From: Candidatus Woesearchaeota archaeon CG10_big_fil_rev_8_21_14_0_10_32_24
Lineage (GTDB): Archaea > Nanobdellota > Nanobdellia > Woesearchaeales > GW2011-AR9
DNA: 5,186 nucleotides
Reading direction: 5' to 3'
NCBI GenBank assembly: GCA_002763025.1
Contig: PCYG01000031.1
Span: forward strand, 1,851-7,036
The position numbers and the translations under genes were made by a program. Shown piece after piece: positions 1-4,420 of this stretch (the first letter of the stretch is position 1; each line of letters opens with the position of its first letter). The notes under the pieces were generated by a model. It had not been told where the DNA came from, made no database searches, and saw only the letters and a program-made list of their open reading frames with translations.

Positions 1-198
1 GAATACGATCCAATGATCCCATATTTGTTCTGGTCTAACTTGAGCAGGAACATCAGGATCATCCATTATTAAAACTAAAGATTTTGTATTACCTGGAATG
101 TTAGATATTGTTAAAGGCGGATTGATATTTTCTCCATCACAGGTATATTTACGAGGGATTTTCTCATTATTTTCAAATATTGGGCTTGTAAGTTTCAT
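1..198 (-). CDS. PEBP / YbhB-YbcL (Raf kinase inhibitor-like) protein, N-terminal part
   Basis: The 66 visible codons start MKLTSPIFENNEKIPRKYTC and run open to the window edge, so the C-terminal half is missing. The layout matches the phosphatidylethanolamine-binding protein family: an opening strand with a D-G-E-N-I-N-P-P segment (residues 21-28), the ligand-pocket motif M-D-D-P-D-V-P (45-51) and W-D-H-W-I-V-F (60-66). Bacterial and archaeal members are usually 150-180 residues, cytosolic, and of poorly defined biochemical role; some bind anionic ligands or act as inhibitors. The ATG at 198 is chosen because AGGTGA (204-209 read on the minus strand) lies five bases before it; the ATG at 203 hits a stop after two codons. 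Family assignment is firm; the physiological role is unknown. Confidence 0.9.
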   Translation of the reverse strand, partial: MKLTSPIFENNEKIPRKYTCDGENINPPLTISNIPGNTKSLVLIMDDPDVPAQVRPEQIWDHWIVF

Positions 199-213
199 GA
201 CATTCACCTTTTT

Positions 214-261
214 TTGTACATTTTCTTGAGGTATTGGCGTTGTACATTCAATTAAAAATAG
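214..261 (-). promoter_or_regulatory. Candidate promoter and operator repeats of the PEBP gene
   Basis: On the minus strand a TATA-like stretch CTATTTTTAATT (261-250) lies upstream of the PEBP gene, which would put the transcript start near 230. Two identical nine-base words TTGTACATT (214-222 and 240-248), each containing the palindrome TGTACA, lie 26 bases apart: one between TATA box and predicted start, the other just downstream. This is where a repressor would block initiation. The word match is seen directly; promoter and operator roles are inference. Confidence 0.35.
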
Positions 262-280
262 TTATATTGTTATTATTAAA

Positions 281-375
281 ATATAGTGAGTTTCCATTAA
301 AAGCGAACAATATTAACTTCGTTTAAGCGAACTATATATGAAATTCCATTTGGTAATTAAGGAATTTCAGTATAC
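281..375 (+). mobile_element. 87-bp palindromic MITE-like element, copy 1
   Basis: Positions 285-371 match 4658-4744 at 85 of 87 bases with no indel. The flanks are ATAT (281-284) and ATAC (372-375), a near-perfect 4-bp duplication. Ends are imperfect inverted repeats: AGTGAGTTTCC against ACTGAAATTCC read from the right end. A right-hand hairpin has a perfect 9-bp stem, TGAAATTCC (339-347) with GGAATTTCA (361-369). It lies between the PEBP promoter and the 3' end of the EF-1beta operon, so it breaks no gene. It encodes no protein and would need a transposase supplied elsewhere. Confidence 0.75.
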
Positions 376-417
376 AATAAACTATTTTTCTCATAGATAG
401 AATAAAATAATTAGAGT

Positions 418-427
418 ATAAAAAATT
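418..427 (-). terminator. Oligo-T terminator after the EF-1beta operon
   Basis: Ten bases past the EF-1beta stop codon the minus strand carries a run of six T (425-420), and more T-rich stretches follow. Oligo-T tracts are the usual intrinsic stop signal for archaeal RNA polymerase. No hairpin precedes it. Confidence 0.4.
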
Positions 428-437
428 AACTATGGAT

Positions 438-716
438 TTAACCTAATGCAAGGTCCATACCTGAGATTTCTGCTGATTGAACATTTTCAATTTCTTGCAT
501 ATCTTCTGCAATTTTTTCAAAATCTGAACCTTCAACTTCAAACATTCCAAGAACAAGAACTGCTTTTAATCCGAATGCAATTGGGTCTTCTTTAACTTGC
601 ATCTGTCCTATTGCACCAGCTTTACGGGCAATTGCTTCTGCTTGTTCTTTAATTGGACCTAAATCTACTTCTACACCTTCTGGCATTATTTTAAATGTAA
701 CTACTGCTTTTCCCAT
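438..716 (-). CDS. Elongation factor 1-beta (archaeal aEF-1B)
   Basis: This 92-residue protein begins MGKAVVTFKIMPEGVEVDL, the characteristic opening of archaeal EF-1beta, and continues through a conserved I-A-F-G-L-K-A segment (46-52) to a C-terminal strand ending ISGMDLALG. The family is the nucleotide exchange factor that reloads EF-1alpha with GTP during translation elongation; about 90 residues is full length. The ATG lies one base after the stop of the Yip1-like gene. It has a strong Shine-Dalgarno, AGGAGGT (733-727, minus strand), placed inside the end of that gene, so internal operon translation is SD-driven while the operon's first gene looks leaderless. It is the last gene of a three-gene operon starting with a zinc-ribbon protein, an association I know from other archaea. 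Confidence 0.93.
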   Translation of the reverse strand: MGKAVVTFKIMPEGVEVDLGPIKEQAEAIARKAGAIGQMQVKEDPIAFGLKAVLVLGMFEVEGSDFEKIAEDMQEIENVQSAEISGMDLALG

Positions 717-717
717 T

Positions 718-1317
718 TTATATCATACCTCCTATTGCTAATAAAATTCTCACCATAAAAACAAATGTAATTAGGAAAATAATGATAATTTGAATTGCAA
801 TTGCAAGAAGAAACGCTCCTAATGCTTTTCCACGACTAATTTGATGATATATTGATAATCCGATTATGTTCAAATAAATACTATAAATTATTACGCCAAA
901 GAATAATAATTGTGAGATTATAACAATAAACAAGTTTGTTTTTGTATTTTGATTCATGACAAAAAATATGGCACCTAAAAAGATCCCTATTAACAAAGAG
1001 GGAACCGTACCATAAACATATGCTGTAACTGTGTCTTTGTATTTTCCCTTTCCTTTAAATAAATGCAATAACAAATGTATTGAACCTGTAATTACAAAAA
1101 ATCCTATAAGGCCAGTTATAACAAGAAGGAAATAAAGGGTGATTGAATTTAAATTAAAAAAAGTAGTTAAATTATAATCACGACTTGTAAAAAGAGAATT
1201 AGTTAAAACAAATACTAACCAAAACAGAAATGCTGAACTAAAAGTTTCTTTTCTAATCGTTTTAAAAAATTTTTCAGGATTTTGGATAACTCTTTGTATC
1301 TTCTGAAAAAATTTCAT
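718..1317 (-). CDS. Yip1-like five-helix membrane protein
   Basis: The 199-residue protein has a short basic N-terminus (MKFFQKIQRVIQNPEKFFKT) and five hydrophobic segments at roughly residues 26-44, 59-86, 104-121, 128-151 and 164-197. The loop G-K-Y-K-D-T-V-T-A-Y-V-Y-G-T-V-P-S-L (91-108) resembles the conserved stretch of Yip1-domain proteins, which are integral membrane proteins of unclear biochemical role in archaea. A longer reading from 1350 would add 11 residues but overlap the upstream zinc-ribbon gene; the ATG at 1317 follows that gene's stop by two bases, with a weak AGGA (1332-1329) before it, and is preferred. It sits inside a translation-linked operon, one base from the EF-1beta start, so the three genes are probably co-transcribed. 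Membrane nature is sure; Yip1 family is likely. Confidence 0.75.
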   Translation of the reverse strand: MKFFQKIQRVIQNPEKFFKTIRKETFSSAFLFWLVFVLTNSLFTSRDYNLTTFFNLNSITLYFLLVITGLIGFFVITGSIHLLLHLFKGKGKYKDTVTAYVYGTVPSLLIGIFLGAIFFVMNQNTKTNLFIVIISQLLFFGVIIYSIYLNIIGLSIYHQISRGKALGAFLLAIAIQIIIIFLITFVFMVRILLAIGGMI

Positions 1318-1319
1318 TT

Positions 1320-1487
1320 TCAATTTGGTCCTACAAAGCCGCAACCACAATGATATTTTACACCATTTGCTCTACATTCAGTACAACGTACGATTTCTAA
1401 ATCAGTACATTGTGGGCATTTGAATATTACACTACCTTTGTCATTTACAATTTTTCGTTTACACGATGAACAATTTTTTCCTTCCAT
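1320..1487 (-). CDS. Small four-knuckle zinc-ribbon protein (archaeal HVO_2753/COG2888-like)
   Basis: This 55-residue reading frame has eight cysteines in four knuckles: C6-x2-C9, C24-x2-C27, C35-x2-C38 and C47-x-C49, enough for two zinc ions in a compact double ribbon. It ends H-C-G-C-G-F-V-G-P-N. Length, cysteine layout and position directly ahead of EF-1beta match the small archaeal zinc-ribbon family often described as RNA-binding or translation-related; the haloarchaeal relative has been linked to biofilm and swarming. The exact molecular role is not established. The ATG at 1487 has no Shine-Dalgarno, but a TATA box is centred about 27 bases upstream, so the mRNA is probably leaderless or nearly so. 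It is the first gene of the operon. The stop codon is two bases from the next start. Confidence 0.88.
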   Translation of the reverse strand: MEGKNCSSCKRKIVNDKGSVIFKCPQCTDLEIVRCTECRANGVKYHCGCGFVGPN

Positions 1488-1508
1488 TTTGCTTTTGAGA
1501 TTGGGCTT

Positions 1509-1518
1509 ATTTATAAAA
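1509..1518 (-). promoter_or_regulatory. TATA box of the zinc ribbon - Yip1 - EF-1beta operon
   Basis: On the minus strand TTTTATAAAT (1518-1509) is a near-consensus archaeal TATA box, preceded by a purine-rich GGAAAG that could act as BRE. Its centre is about 27 bases from the ATG at 1487, predicting initiation within a few bases of the start codon. Confidence 0.7.
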
Positions 1519-1535
1519 CTTTCCGCAAGGAAAGT
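1518..1535. promoter_or_regulatory. Perfect 7-bp inverted repeat with GCAA centre next to the operon TATA box
   Basis: ACTTTCC (1518-1524) and GGAAAGT (1529-1535) are exact complements around GCAA. The repeat abuts and partly overlaps the BRE/TATA region of the translation operon, so it could be a dimeric regulator's operator. Read as plus-strand RNA it would be a GNRA-capped hairpin. Both roles are inference. Confidence 0.4.
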
Positions 1536-1587
1536 CCAAGGCAGGGTATTAATCCTATCTTATTTTAAGTAAAGACGTAATTTTGAT

Positions 1588-1698
1588 TTCTTACTGGGTT
1601 CATACCCCACAGCTTGCTGTGATTATCAATAAAACCCAGTAAGGACTAAAAATCCCAACTAATTTAATACCCCGTAGCTCTGCTGTGGTTGGGTTTTT
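1588..1698 (+). repeat. Paired REP-like palindromes, locus A
   Basis: Two hairpin units lie in tandem. Unit 1 has an outer 11-bp perfect stem (CTTACTGGGTT 1590-1600 with AACCCAGTAAG 1633-1643) enclosing the palindrome CACAGCTTGCTGTG (1608-1621). Unit 2 has an outer stem of CCCAA (1654-1658) with TTGGG (1689-1693), flanked by matching A and T runs with one bulged T. It encloses CCGTAGC (1672-1678) and GCTGTGG (1682-1688), which pair through two G-T wobbles. An alternative 9-bp pairing exists between GGGTATTAA (1544-1552) and TTAATACCC (1664-1672). The same word order recurs at 2797-2898 on the far side of the GGDEF gene. The core resembles the CCCCGCAGCTTGCTGCGGGG repeats I remember from many genomes with REP-associated transposases, recalled without a search. 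Confidence 0.75.
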
Positions 1699-1734
1699 GA
1701 TTACTTGTTAAAATTCAATTATTTTCTCGTAATC

Positions 1735-1743
1735 TTTTTATAA
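1735..1743 (+). promoter_or_regulatory. TATA box of the GGDEF response regulator gene
   Basis: TTTTTATAA is centred about 26 bases before the ATG at 1765. This predicts a leaderless transcript starting at or just before the start codon; no Shine-Dalgarno is present. Confidence 0.65.
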
Positions 1744-1744
1744 G

Positions 1745-1764
1745 ATTTCATTTCAGAATGAAAT
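1745..1764. promoter_or_regulatory. Candidate operator: 8-bp inverted repeat over the transcription start
   Basis: ATTTCATT (1745-1752) and AATGAAAT (1757-1764) are perfect complements separated by TCAG. The repeat fills exactly the space between the TATA box and the start codon, ending at the base before the ATG. A protein bound here would cover the predicted transcription start. The symmetry is direct; repression or autoregulation is inference. Confidence 0.5.
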
Positions 1765-2778
1765 ATGGATATCATTCATAGTAAGGGGAAATCAACTGTA
1801 AGGCCAAAAAGAATCGCTCAAGAGCAGAAGCCATTTTACAGTATTATTATTGTTGATGATGATAAATCCGTGCAAAAATCTACTCACATGGTTTTGAGAA
1901 ATGCAGGGTATGAACGGTTGTATACTGCTTCTTCAGCTTCTGAATTGGAACAACTTTTGGAAAGGACAGAACCTCATCTCATTTTAATGGATTTAAATCT
2001 TGGTAAAACTCCTCAGGAAGGTATCGATTTAATGAGAAAAATTGATGATGAAAGGTTGGCAGTTACTGATTATATTGTAGTGAGTGGAGAAAGTGATAGT
2101 AATCTCATTATTGAATGTATGGCATATGCCATTGATTTTATTGAAAAACCCTTTAGTGTTGATTGTTTATTAGCAAGAGTTGAAAATGCGTTAATCAATC
2201 GTGAATTTAGATCCATGGCAATTACTGATTCTATGACTCGGGTTGCAAATAAAGGGACATTTTTAGATCAATTACAATACCATGTTGCTCTATTCGATCG
2301 GTCAAGACATCCTCTATCCTTAATTATGATGGATATTGATAATTTCAAATTATATAATGATACTTTTGGTCATTTAGAAGGTGATTATGTCATTAAGAAG
2401 GCAGCAAATTTTTATTCTTCACATCTTAGAGCGACAGATCTTTTTGCAAGATATGGCGGAGAGGAGTTTGGAATCATCATGCCTGAAACACCTTTCGATG
2501 GGGCATTAGCAACATTTGAAAGATTACATTGGAATTTCAAACAAGTAAAATTTAATCCAAAAGAAGATGTTGAAAGAATGGTTACATTTAGTGCAGGAAT
2601 TTCTACATTGGATATCGATTCTTATGGCGTTCTTTGTTCACAAATTGATTTACGTTCTCCCGAAGGACGCATAGAGATGAGAAACAAAATGATTAATTCT
2701 GCAGATCAAGCACTTTATGATGTTAAAAAGATGGGAAGAAATGGTTGTTGTCCTGTCAATTATCTTACTCGGGATTAA
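1765..2778 (+). CDS. Response regulator with GGDEF diguanylate cyclase domain (REC-GGEEF)
   Basis: The 337-residue protein has a receiver domain (about 25-145) with the acidic pocket D31-D32-D33, phospho-acceptor D76 in L-I-L-M-D-L-N, S107 and K128 in E-K-P-F. A GGDEF domain follows (about 153-330): D190-I-D-N-F-K, N198-D, G202-H, G206-D, and the intact active-site loop R-Y-G-G-E-E-F with GGEEF at 231-235. R222-A-T-D225 is a correctly placed RxxD inhibitory site. All key residues for making cyclic di-GMP from two GTP and for product inhibition are present. About 20 residues appear inserted between I-S-T-L (279-282) and the final helix. No membrane segment or signal peptide is seen, so it is cytosolic and would be activated by a histidine kinase not found here. 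GGDEF proteins are common in bacteria and rare in archaea; with the flanking repeats this suggests transfer. Confidence 0.93.
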   Translation: MDIIHSKGKSTVRPKRIAQEQKPFYSIIIVDDDKSVQKSTHMVLRNAGYERLYTASSASELEQLLERTEPHLILMDLNLGKTPQEGIDLMRKIDDERLAVTDYIVVSGESDSNLIIECMAYAIDFIEKPFSVDCLLARVENALINREFRSMAITDSMTRVANKGTFLDQLQYHVALFDRSRHPLSLIMMDIDNFKLYNDTFGHLEGDYVIKKAANFYSSHLRATDLFARYGGEEFGIIMPETPFDGALATFERLHWNFKQVKFNPKEDVERMVTFSAGISTLDIDSYGVLCSQIDLRSPEGRIEMRNKMINSADQALYDVKKMGRNGCCPVNYLTRD

Positions 2779-2796
2779 TTTTTTATTGTTTGAGAA

Positions 2797-2898
2797 TGGG
2801 TTCATACCCCGCTGCTTGTAGCGACTAATTAAGAGCAAACACCAAAAACCCAATATTAACTTAAACATATCCCACAGCTTGCTGTGGTTGGGTTTTTG
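2797..2898 (+). repeat. Paired REP-like palindromes, locus B
   Basis: Unit 1 repeats the 13-base opening of locus A (GGGTTCATACCCC, 2798-2810). Its palindrome reads CGCTG..TAGCG (2810-2823), where locus A reads CACAG..CTGTG, so both arms have changed together. Unit 2 has the core CCACAGC (2872-2878) with GCTGTGG (2881-2887). CAAAAACCCAA (2843-2853) is an exact 11-bp partner of TTGGGTTTTTG (2888-2898), while its central AACCCA could instead pair with TGGGTT (2797-2802), giving two mutually exclusive folds. It sits between two convergent genes and follows the GGDEF stop by 18 bases. Plausible roles are REP/REPIN-type repeat and transcription end; neither is proved. Confidence 0.75.
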
Positions 2899-2918
2899 AT
2901 TTTTAAAAAAAATCAAAA
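2894..2918. terminator. Bidirectional hairpin terminator between convergent genes
   Basis: TTTTGATTTTT (2894-2904) and AAAAATCAAAA (2908-2918) are perfect 11-bp complements around AAA. Each strand therefore carries a hairpin flanked by T runs, suited to ending both the GGDEF transcript and the rtcA transcript, whose stop codon is three bases away. Confidence 0.6.
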
Positions 2919-2921
2919 TTA

Positions 2922-4019
2922 TTAATCTTTTCCTTCTACACTAATGATTTTTCCTTGAACTTTAAATCCGACAGGTAAGAATTTTTCTGCAACATACATA
3001 TTTGTTTTTGTGTGATTTGTTATTTTTTCAACTTTAATTTTAGATCCAATTCTTAACCCCATAAATTGAATTAATTGGTCTGCAAGATGTTCATCAACTG
3101 CGGTTTCTGAATCAATGTGTTTTTTTAATTCATTTACAGCTTCTTTTCCAATTTGCTCAGAAGATTTTCCTTGTTCAATTAATGCATCGCCACCAAGAAT
3201 AATGGGGTTATCATAATCCATTTTTCCTTCTGTACTAAATAACGCCCATACAATTGCTTCTCCTCCTATGCTACGTGCATGTGTATATTCGTTTCTAATA
3301 TTGATGGGGACTTCATAAGTTCTTAACATTGATTCCATCATATGTTTGATTCGTTCAGCAACATCCTTATCTTGTAATTCTAAGGAAGCATTAATAACTC
3401 CCCTTATTTGTTCTAATTTTCCTTGTTCTATTAATTGGATAGGGGGTGTTTTGAATTGTAGTTCTTCAAAGAATAAATTAAAATTATCAAACTCTTTGAA
3501 ATGAAATCGCGGTTTTATTTCAAGAACAATTTCTCCTCCTCCTTTCGGGTAATATCCTCGTTTTAAGATTTTGATTTCAATGCTATCTACAAATCTTCTG
3601 AGGTAAGGTAATAAAATATTTTGTAAATAATCTACTGATGCTTGCCATTTCCCACAAGTTCCACCTTTAATTGTAAATGTCACTTTTCCCGGCGCGAATA
3701 ATGAAGGAAGGATTAATGCTTGAAGAAGTAATGTGATTGAACCTGCTGTGCCAATGTCAATATCAAATTTTCCTTTTTTTATTTTTCCAGGATGATACCA
3801 AAATTCTGTGATGCCAAGTTTGACATCACTCGTTTTTGCATTGCATAATGCTTGTAATGCTTTGATAGATGTGAGGTGCTGTGCCTTTAATCCAGGATTA
3901 GGTCTACCTGCACGAATGTTAGTCACTTTGAAAGGTTGTTCTGTGATTGTGGAAAGTGCAAGTGCAACCCTTACTAAGGCTCCACCCCCTTCCAAATATG
4001 CACCATCAAGTTCTATCAT
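2922..4019 (-). CDS. rtcA: RNA 3'-terminal phosphate cyclase
   Basis: The 365-residue protein matches full-length RtcA. It has the opening L-D-G-A-Y-L-E-G-G-G with E10 and R17, I-R-A-G-R (35-39), P-G-L-K-A-Q-H-L (42-49), R-G-Y-Y-P-K-G-G-G-E (154-163), D-E-H-L-A-D-Q (309-315), and the adenylated histidine H336 in N-H-T-K-T-N. RtcA uses ATP to turn RNA 3'-phosphates into 2',3'-cyclic phosphates through a covalent enzyme-AMP. Most catalytic positions are kept, so it is probably active. Three conserved spots differ from the E. coli and human proteins as I remember them: GGGQ is GGGA (14), the D/N after G-G-T is C122, and a nearby proline is replaced around A127-S128. Its promoter fits a leaderless mRNA. 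The divergent neighbour is an intron-containing tRNA gene. Confidence 0.92.
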   Translation of the reverse strand: MIELDGAYLEGGGALVRVALALSTITEQPFKVTNIRAGRPNPGLKAQHLTSIKALQALCNAKTSDVKLGITEFWYHPGKIKKGKFDIDIGTAGSITLLLQALILPSLFAPGKVTFTIKGGTCGKWQASVDYLQNILLPYLRRFVDSIEIKILKRGYYPKGGGEIVLEIKPRFHFKEFDNFNLFFEELQFKTPPIQLIEQGKLEQIRGVINASLELQDKDVAERIKHMMESMLRTYEVPINIRNEYTHARSIGGEAIVWALFSTEGKMDYDNPIILGGDALIEQGKSSEQIGKEAVNELKKHIDSETAVDEHLADQLIQFMGLRIGSKIKVEKITNHTKTNMYVAEKFLPVGFKVQGKIISVEGKD

Positions 4020-4040
4020 AAGTTGATTTGTTAATAATCT

Positions 4041-4049
4041 AATTTATAT
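4041..4049 (-). promoter_or_regulatory. TATA box of rtcA
   Basis: On the minus strand ATATAAATT (4049-4041) is centred about 26 bases upstream of the ATG at 4019. No Shine-Dalgarno precedes the start, so a leaderless transcript is expected. Confidence 0.6.
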
Positions 4050-4129
4050 GTATTTTCATTTTGAAAGGAAACCATTAAGAAAACTTTCATTTTATGTTGC
4101 GATGTAAATTACTTTATTATTACCACAAC

Positions 4130-4139
4130 TTTAATAAAA
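4130..4139 (+). promoter_or_regulatory. TATA box of the tRNA-Trp gene
   Basis: TTTAATAAAA is centred about 31 bases before the mature 5' end of the tRNA, predicting a short leader of some six bases to be removed by RNase P. Confidence 0.55.
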
Positions 4140-4165
4140 GAGCATGTGTCTTTTGATTTTATAGT

Positions 4166-4286
4166 GGGGATATAGTATAACCTGGCCAGAATAGGAGCCT
4201 CCAGTAATGGAACATTGAGCTTCGGCGATGATATATCTTTTCCTTGAAGCAAGCTTTAGATCTGGGTTCGAATCCCAGTATCCCCA
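4166..4286 (+). tRNA. trnW: tRNA-Trp (anticodon CCA) with an intron
   Basis: The acceptor stem GGGGATA (4166-4172) pairs with TATCCCC (4279-4285), followed by discriminator A4286. The T arm is CTGGG-TTCGAAT-CCCAG (4262-4278). The anticodon stem GGAGC (4194-4198) pairs with GCTTT (4253-4257), with two G-U pairs. The loop reads C-T-CCA-G, then the intron, then A, so the anticodon CCA at 4201-4203 decodes UGG. Removing 4205-4251 leaves 74 bases; the variable loop is four bases. CCA is not encoded and must be added. The D stem (GTAT 4175-4178 with GAAT 4189-4192) is weak, with an A-A mismatch. The genomic flanks extend the acceptor complementarity to ten base pairs (4163-4172 with 4279-4288). Confidence 0.92.
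4205..4251 (+). other. 47-nt archaeal tRNA intron with bulge-helix-bulge splice motif
   Basis: The 5' bulge is A36-G37^T4205 and the 3' bulge is C4250-A4251^A4252, each cut between its second and third base. The central helix pairs positions 32-35 (4199-4202) with 4249-4246, but C34 faces A4247, a mismatch. The inner helix AA(T)GGAA (4206-4212) pairs with TTCCTT (4240-4245) with one bulged T. It is followed by a hairpin (4213-4230) closed by C(TTCG)G with a two-base GA bulge. Splicing would be by the archaeal tRNA endonuclease and a ligase not found in this window. Confidence 0.85.
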
Positions 4287-4304
4287 CTCTTTCTAAATCT
4301 TTAT

Positions 4305-4399
4305 ATATACTAGTCCGTAAGTGAAATCTGTAACTTTTACGGACTAGTCTATATGAAACGTATTAATGAGTTACAAATTCCTGATGCGTTTCAGTATAT
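4305..4399 (+). repeat. Candidate diverged relative of the 87-bp element
   Basis: The core 4309-4395 is exactly 87 bases and is flanked by perfect ATAT at both ends (4305-4308, 4396-4399), as in the copy at 4654-4748. The right end TTTCAGTATAT is identical over 11 bases, and CTATATGAAA inside parallels CTATATATGAAA, so the same right-hand hairpin with an unpaired G can form (4350-4360 with 4387-4398). The left half is a different 12-bp perfect inverted repeat, ACTAGTCCGTAA (4309-4320) with TTACGGACTAGT (4337-4348). The middle sequence is otherwise unlike the other copies, so kinship is an inference. It lies between tRNA-Trp and the hydrolase gene. Confidence 0.5.
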
Positions 4400-4401
4400 T
4401 A
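4394..4401 (+). promoter_or_regulatory. TATA box of the hydrolase gene, at the end of the element-like segment
   Basis: GTATATTA is centred about 24 bases before the ATG at 4421, again leaderless geometry. The box overlaps the right end and ATAT flank of the preceding 87-bp segment, which may thus have supplied the promoter. Confidence 0.5.
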
Positions 4402-4420
4402 TTCTTGTATTTATTTTTCT

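Noticed and set aside
1525..1545. RNase P RNA-like word AAGGAAAGTCC
   Set aside because: There is no room for the rest of RNase P RNA before the repeat locus, no other conserved regions are seen, and the word is explained by the palindrome at 1518-1535.
1588..1698. CRISPR array
   Set aside because: There are only two non-identical units per locus with no regular spacer length, and no cas genes in the window.
1588..2898. Integron attC sites bounding the GGDEF gene, suggested by GTTGGGT cores at 1688 and 2887 facing CCCAAC/CCCAAT
   Set aside because: The folded units are short, the unpaired spacer is strongly one-sided, the left cores miss consensus, there are two stacked hairpins per locus and no integrase is seen. 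REP-like repeats fit better.
2650..2916. Open frame of 88 codons on the minus strand
   Set aside because: It overlaps the GGDEF gene antisense and the repeat locus, and has no family resemblance, Shine-Dalgarno or promoter of its own.
3808..4026. Open frame of 72 codons on the plus strand
   Set aside because: It is antisense inside rtcA, whose protein is clearly recognisable on the other strand.
4205..4251. Box C/D guide RNA inside the tRNA-Trp intron, as known in other archaea
   Set aside because: Box-like TTGA and ATGAT words exist and four bases could pair around C34 at the right offset, but the boxes are degenerate, the duplex is too short, and the same bases are needed for the splice helix.
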